Shown in pieces: positions 6,846 to 15,710 of a stretch of DNA of 18,083 nucleotides. The notes beneath the pieces are model-generated. The model was not told the DNA's origin. It saw nothing but the letters and a program-made list of their open reading frames with translations, and made no database searches. The DNA comes from Chrysochromulina parva. Its lineage: Eukaryota > Haptophyta > Prymnesiales > Chrysochromulinaceae. The stretch lies in contig PJAB01001025.1 of NCBI GenBank assembly GCA_002887195.1, positions 1-18,083 of the forward strand, written 5' to 3'. A program made the position numbers and the translations under genes. Each line of letters begins with the position of its first letter. The first letter of the stretch is position 1.

Positions 6846-7677
6846 CTACGCCGGCTTGGCCGCCATCGCAGCCTGCTGCTTGAGCACCTTCTTGACGATC
6901 TTCTGCTCCTCAATCAGGAAGGCACGCACGATGCGCTCGCGCACGCACGTAGCACAGCGCGAGCCACCATAGGGGCGCGACACGTTCTTCTGCCGCTTGC
7001 TGATGCGCTTGTACTCGCTCGGGCGAAGCGCCGGGATCTGCGGGGCAGGTGAGGCGATGGGTGAGCCAGCAGCGAAGGAGGCGGTGGGAGGATAGTCACC
7101 CAGCCGCAGCAGCAGCAGCAGCTCGCAGCAGGTGTGCTGACAGAATCGCCAACAGTGCCCGCGAAAGGCGCAGCCACGAGACCGTCGTCCACGGCTGCGA
7201 TTGCGTTCTGCCGGCCGACGGAACCCTCCTGCCGCGAGCCACGCCATGATTGCTCCCAGGCCTACAGCGCCCTCAGCGCCGCCATCGCCGCCATCGCCGC
7301 CTCTTCTTCTGTGCGAGCAGGGCGCGTGCATGCACGTACCCCGTGCAGCTTCTTTTTGCAATCGCCGCAGCGCGGGCCGCTGCCCTTCTTGCCCACGTAG
7401 TGCAGCTTCAGCTCACCGCCCGGTGTCTTCACCTTGCGCACGTTGTTGCTAGCCGTGTTGAACGACTTCCGCCTCCGGTACGTGCAGCGCTGGACCTGCG
7501 AAGAGCAGAGCGCGTAGCGCGAGGATTCGCGACGGTCAGCGAGCGTGCTGACGGGATGGTGCCGCAGCATGGAAGCGTCTGCGGTGGCGGCGGCGCCCAG
7601 GCGCGGCTCCCTCAGAGGCAGGCACCGCCGCCGAGCGAGGCAGAAGGCCCAAGGGCTCAGCGCGTGCGTCATGCCAT
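6846..7677 (-). CDS. RPL34: 60S ribosomal protein eL34 (spliced)
   Basis: Large-subunit cytosolic ribosomal protein eL34. Exons on the minus strand: 7495-7340 encodes [18 protein letters not shown]... KKKLHG (52 aa) and 7037-6846 encodes [55 protein letters not shown]... (63 aa, stop TAG at 6848-6846). The zinc-type CxxC pairs CGDC and CATC are present, and joining the exons aligns without gaps to the family. The intron 7339-7038 is GT-AG. The family begins MVQR, and a good acceptor (CTCTGCTCTTCGCAG) lies directly before GTC CAG, so the initiating ATG must be in an upstream exon. The best candidate is ATG at 7677-7675 followed by GCATGA, a GC-AG intron; no ATG-GT occurs between 7500 and 8047. 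The total would be 116 aa, the normal length. It is paired head to head with eL13. Confidence 0.92.
7038..7339 (-). other. eL34 intron 2 (GT-AG)
   Basis: A 302-nt phase-0 intron. The donor is GTACGT after CAC GGG, and the acceptor is CCTGCCCCGCAG before ATC CCG. The intron contains a CAG/CTG microsatellite near 7107-7122. I looked for a C/D-box snoRNA and found no RTGATGA/CTGA pair on the sense strand. Confidence 0.85.
7496..7674 (-). other. eL34 intron 1, probable GC-AG intron after the start codon
   Basis: The acceptor side is strong (pyrimidine tract, then CGCAG at 7500-7496). The donor side is inferred: ATG at 7677-7675 is followed by GC. If right, exon 1 contributes only the start methionine, a layout also known for other ribosomal protein genes. 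Confidence 0.45.
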
Positions 7678-7739
7678 TTTGTTATAATAAGGAGACGGAG
7701 CACGTCGCTGTGGAAACAAGAAGGAAGGCGGCCCTCGTG
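7678..7739. promoter_or_regulatory. shared eL34/eL13 promoter with TATA-like element
   Basis: TTATAATAA at 7682-7690 is the only AT-rich core-promoter-like element between the two divergent ribosomal protein genes. It would drive eL13 with a short 5'UTR exon ending at 7739. It lies very close to the proposed eL34 ATG, so eL34 transcription would have to start within about 7690-7740. Assignment is by position and composition. Confidence 0.35.
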
Positions 7740-8025
7740 GTGAGCAAATGCTCTCCGGCCCTCTCTTTCCCTCCCTCTCTGCGTGCACGCGTCGCGCGTC
7801 TTGGCTGCCGCGCCCATGGCGGAAGGCTCGGCGAGGGCCGCAGGATTCGCAGCAGCGTGCTGATGCTCCTCGAACGCTCTGGCGCTGCGACGACGACCAG
7901 CAGCCGCAGGCGGCCTTCGGCGTCAGTCTCCGCAGCAGGCTGCGCAGAGGGCGCAGTCTCTGCCTGCTGCTCCCTGTGCACGCTCTCTCACCGCGCTGCT
8001 CCTGCATCGCCTCTCTTCCTCGCAG
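7740..8025 (+). other. probable 5'UTR intron of eL13
   Basis: The donor GTGAGC at 7740 follows CCCTCGTG. The acceptor TCTCTTCCTCGCAG ends at 8025, 22 nt before the eL13 ATG. The interval is pyrimidine-rich and carries no conserved coding frame. Length is 286 nt. No snoRNA box pair was seen. Inferred from splice-site quality only. Confidence 0.55.
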
Positions 8026-8047
8026 ATCACCTTAACGCGCGGCAGCC

Positions 8048-8671
8048 ATGGGTATCAAACACAACAACATGGTGCCTAACACGCACTTCCACAAGGTCTG
8101 CCAGCAGGACCACATCCGTACGTGGTTCAACCAGCCGGCGCGCAAGAAGCGCCGCAGGCAGGCACGCCAGGCCAAGGCGGCCGCCATCGCGCCGCGCCCG
8201 ACGGCGGGCCTGCTGCGGCCGGTGGTGCACCCGCCGACGATCAAATACAACTACAAGCTGCGCCAGGGGCGCGGCTTCACCTTCGCGGAGCTCAAGGAGG
8301 CAGGCATCAACCGCAAGGAGGCACGCACTATTGGCATCTCGGTGGATCACCGCCGCCGCAACCGCTGCACCGAGTCGCTGCAGCTCAACGCGCAGCGGCT
8401 CAAGGAGTACAAGGCGAAGCTGATCGTGTTCCCGCGCAAGAAGGGCAAGCCAAAGAGCGGCGATGCCGACGTTGCGGAGCTCGACAAGGCGGAGCAGCTC
8501 AAGGGCCCGATCCTGCCGATGCCGACGATCCCCGACGAGGCGCCGGTGGCCATCACCGACGAGATGAAGTCTTTCGAGGCCTACCACAAGGTCCGCATGG
8601 CGCGCGCCGACTACCGCCTCTTCGGCATCCGGCAGAAGAACCGCTTTGCCAAGGAGGGTTCCAAGGAGTAA
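8048..8671 (+). CDS. RPL13: 60S ribosomal protein eL13
   Basis: A 207-aa cytosolic large-subunit ribosomal protein; the family is normally about 205-211 aa. Diagnostic stretches are [39 protein letters not shown] near the N-terminus, [33 protein letters not shown], and [39 protein letters not shown] lies at the C-terminus. The start ATG at 8048 sits in GCAGCCATGG, a strong Kozak-like context. The coding region is one exon; a 5'UTR intron probably precedes it. It is divergent from eL34, which suits coordinated ribosomal protein expression. Stop TAA at 8669. Confidence 0.97.
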   Translation: MGIKHNNMVPNTHFHKVCQQDHIRTWFNQPARKKRRRQARQAKAAAIAPRPTAGLLRPVVHPPTIKYNYKLRQGRGFTFAELKEAGINRKEARTIGISVDHRRRNRCTESLQLNAQRLKEYKAKLIVFPRKKGKPKSGDADVAELDKAEQLKGPILPMPTIPDEAPVAITDEMKSFEAYHKVRMARADYRLFGIRQKNRFAKEGSKE

Positions 8672-9208
8672 ATGTCATGACTACGAAACGGCGTCGAGGG
8701 GGGACACGGCGTATCGGGAGCGAGATGCGCAGTGCCGTCGATTGGCTATGGCGAATGATCGTCCCCCACTAGTGATGTCTTTGCGTGTCGAGAGTATGTA
8801 TACGGATTACGGTTGCGCTGCTCGAATCATCTTCAGGTCTTTAGACTTTACCGACATGTATCTCCATCTCATGGTGTGCATTATTGGCCCGTCACAATGG
8901 CCGAAAAATCAGATGTTATCTCGACCGGAGCGCGGAGGGGTCACGGGCGGGCTGCCCGCGCGGCCCGTGGATGTTAAACGGATGAGGATTCTTCAACTTC
9001 ATTCTAAGGGATGGCACCCGTATGTCGAAAACAAGGCGCGCGACGCGGCGACGGCGGCACGGTCCGGCGGCCGCGGCCCCGCCGCGCTCGACAGCGTGTG
9101 CGCGTGACCCACGACGCCCACTGCGCGCAAGTCGGCGAGGTGCAGAGCTGCGGACTCTTGTGGTCTCCACCCGCTCTCATGAGATCTCACACGCGACCCT
9201 CGCCGCCC
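8672..9208. other. intergenic region between convergent eL13 and P2X genes
   Basis: A 537-bp stretch containing the two 3' ends. It is less GC-rich at 8760-8930. Only minor symmetry is visible (GTCTTTAGAC at 8837-8846). No tRNA, no conserved ORF and no repeat array was seen. Confidence 0.4.
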
Positions 9209-10480
9209 TCAGGTGACATCGAGCTTGGCGGCAAAGCGGTTCTTGCGCTCGCGCAGCTTCTTGCGCTCGCCTTCGACCTCGGCAATCTTGTTGCGAAGGT
9301 CGGAGAAGTCGGGCGTGCGCTCCTGCTTGTATGTCCGGTAGTGCTTCTTTTCGGGCAGCACGTGCAGCATGAGAAAGTCGGCGGCGAAGCCCGCGAGCCA
9401 GAGCAGCGCGATGCCCGACGAGATCTGCAGCATGATCGCAGAGAGGGACGTCTTGTGTCCAGAGCCCATTGAGGTGACGAGAAGCCGGATGCCGTGGACC
9501 GTGTACAGGTCACGCGTCTCCTTACCGCCGTCCGCCTTGGAGACGGGGCGGTAGTAGTGCGCGTATTGGTACGAGAAGCCGCGCCGCCGCTCGTTGAGGT
9601 CGAGGCGCGAAACCTCGATGGATGGTACGCACGCCTGCGCGGAGTCGACGAAGCAATTCCACACAAAGTTGACGGCGATCGTGCAGCCCGTGCGCTTGAC
9701 TGTCTCGTATGAGGTGCCCGCAAGCGAGAGCAGCTCGCCCACGGTGAAGTAGTCGGGTGGCGCGACACCGCCGCTACCACCCTCGCCGATCGTCGCAGAC
9801 GTCGGCGACAGGACCACACTGACTCCCGACGTCCGGGCGTTGGCGTACGGCGTCGGCTCGCCTGCGTCCATCGTCGAAAAGATGCGCTGCGCGTCGAGCG
9901 ACGGGAACTGGATGGCGGCGCGCAGCCAGATGCCAAAATTGTCGGCGTGCACCAGCTCGCTCACCGTCGTGTTCGCAGTGTCCGACTCCGAGTACGACGG
10001 GTGCCACCCAAAGTTGTAGCACTGCACACCGCCGCAGACGCCATAGTCGAGCGGCGGCATAGCTGGGCAGTCGACTGCGGCGGTAGAGGCGGAACACGGC
10101 AAGTTGGGGTCTGTCCTGTTCTGGATCGTCTGCCCGGCGGTGACCGCGATCGTCGTCGCGATGAAAGCCGCCCCATCCTCAAGCGCCGGCGTGGCCGCGT
10201 CGATCGAGTCCCACGGCGTCGCCCTCCCGGCGAGCATCGAGTAGGTGCTACCGTTGACGTCGATGAGCGCGTGCCCTACGCTCTTCTCCTCCTCCGCGTA
10301 CCCCTGCTTGTACCAAAACACGTAGCCCACCACGTACACCAACACGACCAGCCGGATGCAGTTGCACACCATCCCGAGGCGGAAGTCGATCATGCGCACC
10401 TCCTTGGTGGTCTGATACGAGAAGATCTCGTCGAGGTCTAAACTTTCCCATCGTCGGTATGCCGCCGTGAGAAAGGACAT
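9209..10480 (-). CDS. P2X receptor-like trimeric cation channel lacking canonical ATP-site residues
   Basis: A 423-aa single-exon protein with P2X architecture: cytosolic N-terminus with the YxTxK motif (Y22-K26), TM1 about 38-57, a long ectodomain, TM2 about 347-374, and the YxxxK motif (Y381-K385) after TM2. Hallmarks include YVVGYVFWYKQGY, GCTIAVNFVWNCFVDSAQACVP, GFSYQYAHYYR and HGIRLLV. Three N-glycosylation sequons and seven ectodomain cysteines are visible; vertebrate P2X has ten. At the positions of the vertebrate ATP contacts K67, K69, N293-F294-R295 and K313 this protein has D74, N76, S303-Y304-Q305 and T327, so every basic phosphate contact is gone. The tail (about 393-423) is charged and may form a short coiled coil. 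The longer frame starts with GTG; the ATG at 10480 is used. P2X proteins of protists often act on intracellular vacuoles; its ligand and location here are unknown. Confidence 0.87.
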   Translation of the reverse strand: MSFLTAAYRRWESLDLDEIFSYQTTKEVRMIDFRLGMVCNCIRLVVLVYVVGYVFWYKQGYAEEEKSVGHALIDVNGSTYSMLAGRATPWDSIDAATPALEDGAAFIATTIAVTAGQTIQNRTDPNLPCSASTAAVDCPAMPPLDYGVCGGVQCYNFGWHPSYSESDTANTTVSELVHADNFGIWLRAAIQFPSLDAQRIFSTMDAGEPTPYANARTSGVSVVLSPTSATIGEGGSGGVAPPDYFTVGELLSLAGTSYETVKRTGCTIAVNFVWNCFVDSAQACVPSIEVSRLDLNERRRGFSYQYAHYYRPVSKADGGKETRDLYTVHGIRLLVTSMGSGHKTSLSAIMLQISSGIALLWLAGFAADFLMLHVLPEKKHYRTYKQERTPDFSDLRNKIAEVEGERKKLRERKNRFAAKLDVT

Positions 10481-10868
10481 GGCGGTCTGATGCGCCACCA
10501 CGTCCAGGTGCGCGGGCGGGCGGCGGGCGGCGGCGCGGGCGGGCGGCGGGCGGCGCGGGCAGCGGCGGGCGGCTGAGCGATGGGGCCAGCCGGCGGTGTG
10601 AGAGCGAATCGCGAGAACAGCCCCAAATGAGGAGGGTCGGGGTCAGAAAAGACTTTTTCTTCATCCTTAGCGCCGAAGGTACATCATGCAACACATGAAC
10701 TGAGCCGCGGCGGACGGCACAGGCGGCCGCCTGAGGGCGACGGACCTCTGCCTGGTTCTTGAGCACTGCGCAAAGCGTGCCTTGATACCTGTCACACGCC
10801 CGCTGCGCTCACGCCCGGGCCCGCAAACCCCTCCACACGCAGAACGCGTATCTTCGAAGCCGGGAGAA
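10481..10868. promoter_or_regulatory. divergent promoter region of P2X and beta-adaptin genes
   Basis: 388 bp separate the two ATGs. On the P2X side, 10511-10573 is a dense run of GGGCGG/GGGCGGC units, a GC-box-like cluster with G-quadruplex potential on the plus strand. The adaptin-proximal half is mixed sequence without a TATA box. Function is inferred from position. Confidence 0.5.
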
Positions 10869-13655
10869 ATGGATGCCATTATGAACACGAAGCTGCCGAA
10901 TTTCGGCGGCACCAGCACGTCGGGCAACGACTCCAAGTACTTCCAGACGACCAAGAAGGGCGAGATCCATGAGCTCAAGGAAGAGCTCAACAACGCCAAG
11001 ATGGAGAAGAAGAAGGAGGCTGTCAAGAAGGTGATTGCCGCGATGACCGTCGGCAAGGACGTATCCATGCTCTTCACGGATGTGGTCAACTGCATCCAGA
11101 CGCAGAACATCGAGCTCAAGAAGCTCGTGTACCTCTACCTGATCAACTACGCGAAGTCGCAGCCCGACCTCGCCATCCTCGCCGTCAACACCTTTGTGAA
11201 GGACACGCAGGATCCCAACCCGCTCGTCCGTGCCCTCGCGGTGCGCACCATGGGCTGCATCCGCGTGGACAAGATCGTCGAGTACCTGTGCGAGCCGCTG
11301 CGAAAGTGCCTCAAAGACGAGGACCCGTACGTGCGCAAGACCTCCGCCGTCTGCGTCGCCAAGTTGTTCGACATCAACGGTGAGCTCGTTGAGGAGCAGG
11401 GGTTCCTCGAGATGGTCTACGACCTGCTCTCCGACTCCAACCCGATGGTGGTGTCGAACGCGGTGGCGGCGCTCGCGGAGATCGCGGAGCAGTCGGAGGC
11501 CGGCAAGCGGGTCTTCCAGATCAACACGGCCACCCTCCAGAAGATGCTTGCCGCGCTGAATGAGTGCACCGAGTGGGGTCAGGTCTTCATCCTCGACTCG
11601 CTCGCGCTCTACATGCCCTCGGACGGGCGTGAGGCTGAGTCGATCATCGAGCGCGTGACGCCGCGCCTGCAGCACGCCAACTCGGCGGTGGTGCTCTCGG
11701 CCGTCAAGGTCATGATCAAGTACATGGACCTGATCACCAGCCCAGACGCGCTCAAGCTGCTCTACAAGAAGATGGCGCCGCCGCTCGTGACGCTTCTCTC
11801 GTCCGAGGCGGAGATCCAGTACGTGGCCCTGCGCAACATCAACCTGATCGTGCAGAAGCGGCCGTCGATCCTGGCGCACGAGATCAAGGTCTTCTTCTGC
11901 AAGTACAACGACCCCATCTACGTCAAGATGGAGAAGCTCGAGATCATGATTAAGCTCACGAGCGACAAGAACGTCGACCAGGTGCTCATGGAGCTCAAGG
12001 AGTATGCGACCGAGGTGGATGTCGAGTTCGTGCGCCGCTCGGTGCGCGCCATCGGCCGGTGCGCGATCAAGCTCGAGCGCGCCGCCGAGCGCTGCATCAA
12101 CGTGCTGCTCGAGCTCATCCAGACCAAGGTCAACTACGTTGTGCAGGAGGCCGTCATCGTCATCAAGGACATTTTCCGCAAGTTCCCCAACCGGTACGAG
12201 TCCATCATCGGCACGCTGTGCGAGAACCTGGACACGCTCGACGAGCCCGAGGCGAAGGCGTCGATGATCTGGATCATCGGCGAGTACGCCGAGCGCATCG
12301 ATAACGCGGACGAGCTCCTCGAGTCCTTCCTCGAGTCTTTCGAGGAGGAGACGCCGCAGGTGCAGCTGCAGATGCTCACCGCGACCGTCAAGCTTTTCCT
12401 CAAGCGGCCAGCCGAGACGCAGAAGATGGTGCAGGACGTGCTCACGCTCGCCACGCAGGACTCGGACAACCCCGACCTTCGCGACCGCGGCTACATTTAC
12501 TGGCGCCTGCTCTCGACCGACCCCGAGGCGGCGAAGCAGGTGGTGCTCGCCGAGAAGCCCAACATCTCCGACGACACCTTCTCGCTCGACCCGACGGTGC
12601 TTGACGAGCTCATCTCGCACCTGTCGTCGCTCGCCGCCATCTACCACAAGCCGCCCTCGACGTTCGTGACGGGCAAGCGCCCCGTGAACGCGCTCGGCTC
12701 GGCGCAAGACGACGTCGACGACGACGACGATGGCTCGATGATGACCTCCGACATGATGATGGGCGATGTGGGGGGCACGCAGGCGGCGCCACCCGCGCCG
12801 CCGCCACCCCAGATCATGGACCTGCTCGGTGGGCTGATGGACGACGAACCGCCTGCGCCGAGGGCAGCCCCGGCCGGCATGGGCGGCATGGGCGGCGGCA
12901 TGGGCGGCCTGGACGACCTCTTCGGTGGCCCCTCGGCGCCGCCCGCGGCGCCCGCGGTGCAGGACAAGGTGGTGTTGCCCGCCGACAAAGGCGAGGGCAT
13001 GCAGCTGCGCTGCGCCTTCATCAAGCAGGGCGCGGATGTGTGCATGCGCCTTACCATTGAGAATCGCACCATGGGCCCGCTCTCCGACTTTGCGATCCAG
13101 TTCAACAAGAACTCGTTTGGGCTGCAGCCCGAGAGCCCCGCGGCTCTGGGCCAGTCGCTGCCGCCCTCGATTGCGCCCGGCGGCTCGGCCACGGGCTTGG
13201 TCAAGATGCTCACCAACGGCCAGCTCTCCGACTCCAAGGGGCTCGTGCAGATGGCCATCAAGACCAACGTCAAGGTGCACTACTTCCAGGACGCGGCCGA
13301 TGTGCTCCTCTTCCTCACGGCCGACGGCCGGCTGGAGCAGAAGGCCTGGCTCGAGCAGTGGAAGGGCACGGCGCAGGAGCACAAGATCGAGATCAGCGGC
13401 GTGCCGCCGCAGAGCGAGGTGGTCGAGCAGGTGTGTCCCAAACTCGAGGCCTCGATGGTCTTCTTCATTGCGCGCCGCAAGCTGCCCGAGGCCGACAATA
13501 TCTACCTGTCGGTCAAGACCTTCAACGGCATCGTCATGCTGGCTGAGGTTTCGTTCAGGCCCGGCACCGGCCACGCCGCGATCACCGTCAAGTCGGCGCA
13601 GCCCCAGTACGTGCAGCTCCTCGCCGCCTCCATCGAAAAGCTCCTCAAGTCGTAA
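10869..13655 (+). CDS. AP1/2B: beta-adaptin, large subunit of clathrin adaptor AP-1/AP-2
   Basis: A 928-aa beta subunit of the heterotetrameric clathrin adaptors that sort cargo at the plasma membrane or trans-Golgi. The N-terminal trunk (about 23-596) is very highly conserved: [65 protein letters not shown] and [26 protein letters not shown] roughly 100-residue hinge follows, with an Asp run, Met/Asp clusters and Gly/Pro-rich sequence. From about 698 come the sandwich and platform parts of the beta appendage, ending IEKLLKS. I do not see a standard clathrin box (L-hydrophobic-x-hydrophobic-acidic) in the hinge; the nearest is [11 protein letters not shown]. The start ATG at 10869 has A at -3 and G at +4; a second ATG lies 12 nt later. 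Like many protist versions it may serve both AP-1 and AP-2. Single exon. Confidence 0.96.
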   Translation: MDAIMNTKLPNFGGTSTSGNDSKYFQTTKKGEIHELKEELNNAKMEKKKEAVKKVIAAMTVGKDVSMLFTDVVNCIQTQNIELKKLVYLYLINYAKSQPDLAILAVNTFVKDTQDPNPLVRALAVRTMGCIRVDKIVEYLCEPLRKCLKDEDPYVRKTSAVCVAKLFDINGELVEEQGFLEMVYDLLSDSNPMVVSNAVAALAEIAEQSEAGKRVFQINTATLQKMLAALNECTEWGQVFILDSLALYMPSDGREAESIIERVTPRLQHANSAVVLSAVKVMIKYMDLITSPDALKLLYKKMAPPLVTLLSSEAEIQYVALRNINLIVQKRPSILAHEIKVFFCKYNDPIYVKMEKLEIMIKLTSDKNVDQVLMELKEYATEVDVEFVRRSVRAIGRCAIKLERAAERCINVLLELIQTKVNYVVQEAVIVIKDIFRKFPNRYESIIGTLCENLDTLDEPEAKASMIWIIGEYAERIDNADELLESFLESFEEETPQVQLQMLTATVKLFLKRPAETQKMVQDVLTLATQDSDNPDLRDRGYIYWRLLSTDPEAAKQVVLAEKPNISDDTFSLDPTVLDELISHLSSLAAIYHKPPSTFVTGKRPVNALGSAQDDVDDDDDGSMMTSDMMMGDVGGTQAAPPAPPPPQIMDLLGGLMDDEPPAPRAAPAGMGGMGGGMGGLDDLFGGPSAPPAAPAVQDKVVLPADKGEGMQLRCAFIKQGADVCMRLTIENRTMGPLSDFAIQFNKNSFGLQPESPAALGQSLPPSIAPGGSATGLVKMLTNGQLSDSKGLVQMAIKTNVKVHYFQDAADVLLFLTADGRLEQKAWLEQWKGTAQEHKIEISGVPPQSEVVEQVCPKLEASMVFFIARRKLPEADNIYLSVKTFNGIVMLAEVSFRPGTGHAAITVKSAQPQYVQLLAASIEKLLKS

Positions 13656-14013
13656 AGAATCGTCATGCGTTGGCGCACACGCTTGGCGCCCTATCCCTGT
13701 CTCGTTGTGACCGGCCGCCGTCCTGTAGTTGTGTGTGGTCTGGTCGTGTGGAGCGCGCGCTGACGATCATTATCGTTGGCGTCGCGAGTCGCGAGGTCTC
13801 GCGAGACGGGTGTTGCGGCGCATGAGGCAAAGCTGTGCGAACCATGTTTTCAAAGCTCACGTGATTCCGTACATGTGTCACAGACGTAATATAAACAACT
13901 GCGTTACTGCCCCCCCTCGGATGCACATAAAAAACGAGGCGCCCGAGAAGGCGCGTTGACCAAACTCGTTTACCTGCCGTTGGCTCAGGCGCCCGGACCG
14001 CGACGGTTGACGC
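13656..14013. other. intergenic region with TCTCGCGAGA palindrome
   Basis: 358 bp between two same-strand genes. The 12-bp palindrome GTCTCGCGAGAC lies at 13796-13807, and a small hairpin ACGAT-CATT-ATCGT at 13763-13776. AT-rich patches TAATATAAAC (about 13888) and CATAAAAAACG (about 13925) could be TATA-like for the next gene or 3'-end signals of beta-adaptin. TCTCGCGAGA is a known animal promoter motif; relevance in an alga is unproven. Confidence 0.4.
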
Positions 14014-15216
14014 ATGCCAGACCGTCCGAGCTCAGCGGCTCCGAGCTTGGGGAGGCCGAGCACAGCTGGTTCCTTGAGGCCGAGCACAGCGGCTCCGGCG
14101 AAGGTGCTCGACCTCAAGGAGCTGCTCAAGGAGGAGCACCACCATGCGCTCGGAAAATGGTGGTGCAGCATCTCCGTCATCCAGCGTGCGCGTGGCCGTT
14201 GGGTCTTCCACGAGCCAGAGGGCCTTCCGTTCCCTCGGCAGCGGGCGCGCAATGAGATCCTCGACGAGGCAACCCTGGGCGTGGCGCTCGAAGACCTCCA
14301 ACTGCCCATGGATGCAAATGAAGGCGTGGAGCGCCACAACATTTGCCAGTGGGCGCCCGACATCAAGGGAGAGCCGCTGCAGGCGTGGAAGTCGTTCGCT
14401 CTGAAGTCCACCAATCAGGTCTTCCAGAAGGTGCCTGAGCCGGATCCGATGTTTGGCCCTGGCATCTGGCTGCGCGTGATGCGCAAGTCTCACGGTGCGA
14501 TGCTCAAGCCCGGCGGCCTCGAGATGATCCATGCCTGGTCGGCGACGAGCTCACAGAAACAGCGATCTGCACTCTCGGAGCTGTTGTGGTCCTTCAGCAG
14601 CTTCCTGACATCACTCCGCGGCCGTTCGGAGACGAAGCTTGCGTATGGGCCCAAAGTCCCCGAGATAGTGCACGTCAGCATCACCAACCCGTTCGAATCA
14701 TCCCTCGGCCGGCCGTCCTCGGCGCCAATCGCGAGCGCGGTGCAGCTGAAGGCCGAGAAGAAGAGGCGCGACCAGGCGGTCGCGCAGTCGGAGCTTGCGG
14801 CGCAGCTGAAAAAGGACCGGATGGCACTGAAGGAGCTGCAGATGCGCGGCGGCTTCGTAAAGCCCTCGGTCGACACGCTCACCTCACAAGTCCCATTTGG
14901 GATGGCGGGTGCCGACATTCTGCCTCTCGAGAGCACCGCACAGGCGCAGATGCGTTCGGTCAAGCCTGCCCACCTGGCCATGGCGATCAAATGGAACCGG
15001 CCCGCGTTCAACGCGTGCCCACCCGCCACCTCGGGCATGGGCCGATGCCTCGGCGAGCCGCAGTATCATGGGGATGCCATGTATACCACTGAGTGGCCCA
15101 CGGCAGATAAGATGACAAGTCGCACCAAGGTCGATGCACTGCGCCGACCGTGGCAAATCAAGGGGCCAGCCGCCGCGTGGGATGCGCTCGACCGACGCAA
15201 GATGCACCCACGCTGA
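14014..15216 (+). CDS. unrecognised protein with GRPS(S/T)A motifs and a coiled-coil segment
   Basis: A 400-aa single-exon ORF that I do not recognise. The N-terminus is rich in RPS(S/T)A repeats (RPSSAAPSLGRPSTAGSLRPST), and GRPSSAP recurs at about 233-239. Residues about 45-225 look globular, with aromatic-rich segments KWWCSISVIQRARGRWVF, HNICQWAPDIKG, FGPGIWLRVMRKSHGAML and ALSELLWSFSSFLTSLRGR. Residues about 241-280 (QLKAEKKRRDQAVAQSELAAQLKKDRMALKELQ region) are a probable short coiled coil. No signal peptide, membrane segment or catalytic motif is visible. RPSSA-type motifs plus coiled coil occur in many cytoskeletal and flagellar proteins, but that is only a hint. Biased codon use and length support a real gene; start ATG at 14014 (TTG further upstream ignored). 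Confidence 0.75.
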   Translation: MPDRPSSAAPSLGRPSTAGSLRPSTAAPAKVLDLKELLKEEHHHALGKWWCSISVIQRARGRWVFHEPEGLPFPRQRARNEILDEATLGVALEDLQLPMDANEGVERHNICQWAPDIKGEPLQAWKSFALKSTNQVFQKVPEPDPMFGPGIWLRVMRKSHGAMLKPGGLEMIHAWSATSSQKQRSALSELLWSFSSFLTSLRGRSETKLAYGPKVPEIVHVSITNPFESSLGRPSSAPIASAVQLKAEKKRRDQAVAQSELAAQLKKDRMALKELQMRGGFVKPSVDTLTSQVPFGMAGADILPLESTAQAQMRSVKPAHLAMAIKWNRPAFNACPPATSGMGRCLGEPQYHGDAMYTTEWPTADKMTSRTKVDALRRPWQIKGPAAAWDALDRRKMHPR

Positions 15217-15563
15217 GGGTGCAAGGCGTGCAACCGTCGAGGTGCTAGGGCATCTTCCTCTCAGATGGAGCTCAGCGTGACCGGTGTGGGCTACTTCGCC
15301 CTGTACTTTCGCATGCCGAAGCGCTTGCCGTCTGGACAGATGAGGCCAATTCTAAGCTCATGGACGGGTGCGGCCACTGAAAATATGGATCTGCAGCCAT
15401 GCGCTCTTCAATACGTGATCTCTCTCTCTTCGACTTCGTTGTGATACCGCTGTGTGTGGCATGCAGTGTGCATGAGGCCAGCATTGGGTCTTGAGCGCCC
15501 TCAGGGAGGGTCCCCGCTCGAGAACCGACATGAAAACGGTCCGCGCCACGCACGCTCGCTCGC

Positions 15564-15589
15564 GGTTCCGGTTCCGGTTCGCGGTACCG
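15564..15589. repeat. GGTTCC hexamer triplet and CGGTACCG palindrome
   Basis: GGTTCC, GGTTCC, GGTTCG in tandem, directly followed by the 8-bp palindrome CGGTACCG. No function assigned. Confidence 0.7.
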
Positions 15590-15692
15590 TATTCGACAGT
15601 AAATTGATAATCAACTACGACTCAATCGTGTAACACGCGACGCTGAGATTCGCTCTCGTCGCTGACGACGGGCGTCACCGATTCCGAACTTT

Positions 15693-15710
15693 GAACTTGT
15701 ACTCAAGTTC
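15693..15710. other. perfect 7-bp hairpin before an AT-rich stretch
   Basis: GAACTTG-TACT-CAAGTTC is a perfect 7-bp stem with a 4-nt loop, followed by TAAAATAAGA. It lies between two convergent genes and could form in a 3'UTR from either side. A role in 3'-end formation is possible but not shown. Confidence 0.45.

Noticed and set aside
7262..7672. eL34 first exon read as one continuous frame from ATG 7672
   Set aside because: It would add about 59 non-conserved residues before VQRCTYRRR, and a strong splice acceptor sits exactly at the conserved N-terminus. It also reads through the canonical donor at 7339 into intron 2.
7038..8025. snoRNA hosted in the ribosomal protein introns
   Set aside because: I looked for C/D boxes (RTGATGA, CTGA) and H/ACA on the sense strands. 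Only an imperfect CTGATGC near 7859 was found, with no partner box.
10782..10868. N-terminal extension of beta-adaptin from 10782
   Set aside because: It starts with TTG and is Arg/Pro-rich, not conserved. The first ATG is 10869.
10809..13574. 921-codon minus-strand open frame across beta-adaptin
   Set aside because: It is antisense to a highly conserved gene, His/Leu/Glu/Arg-rich as expected from reverse reading of GC-biased codons, and matches no family.
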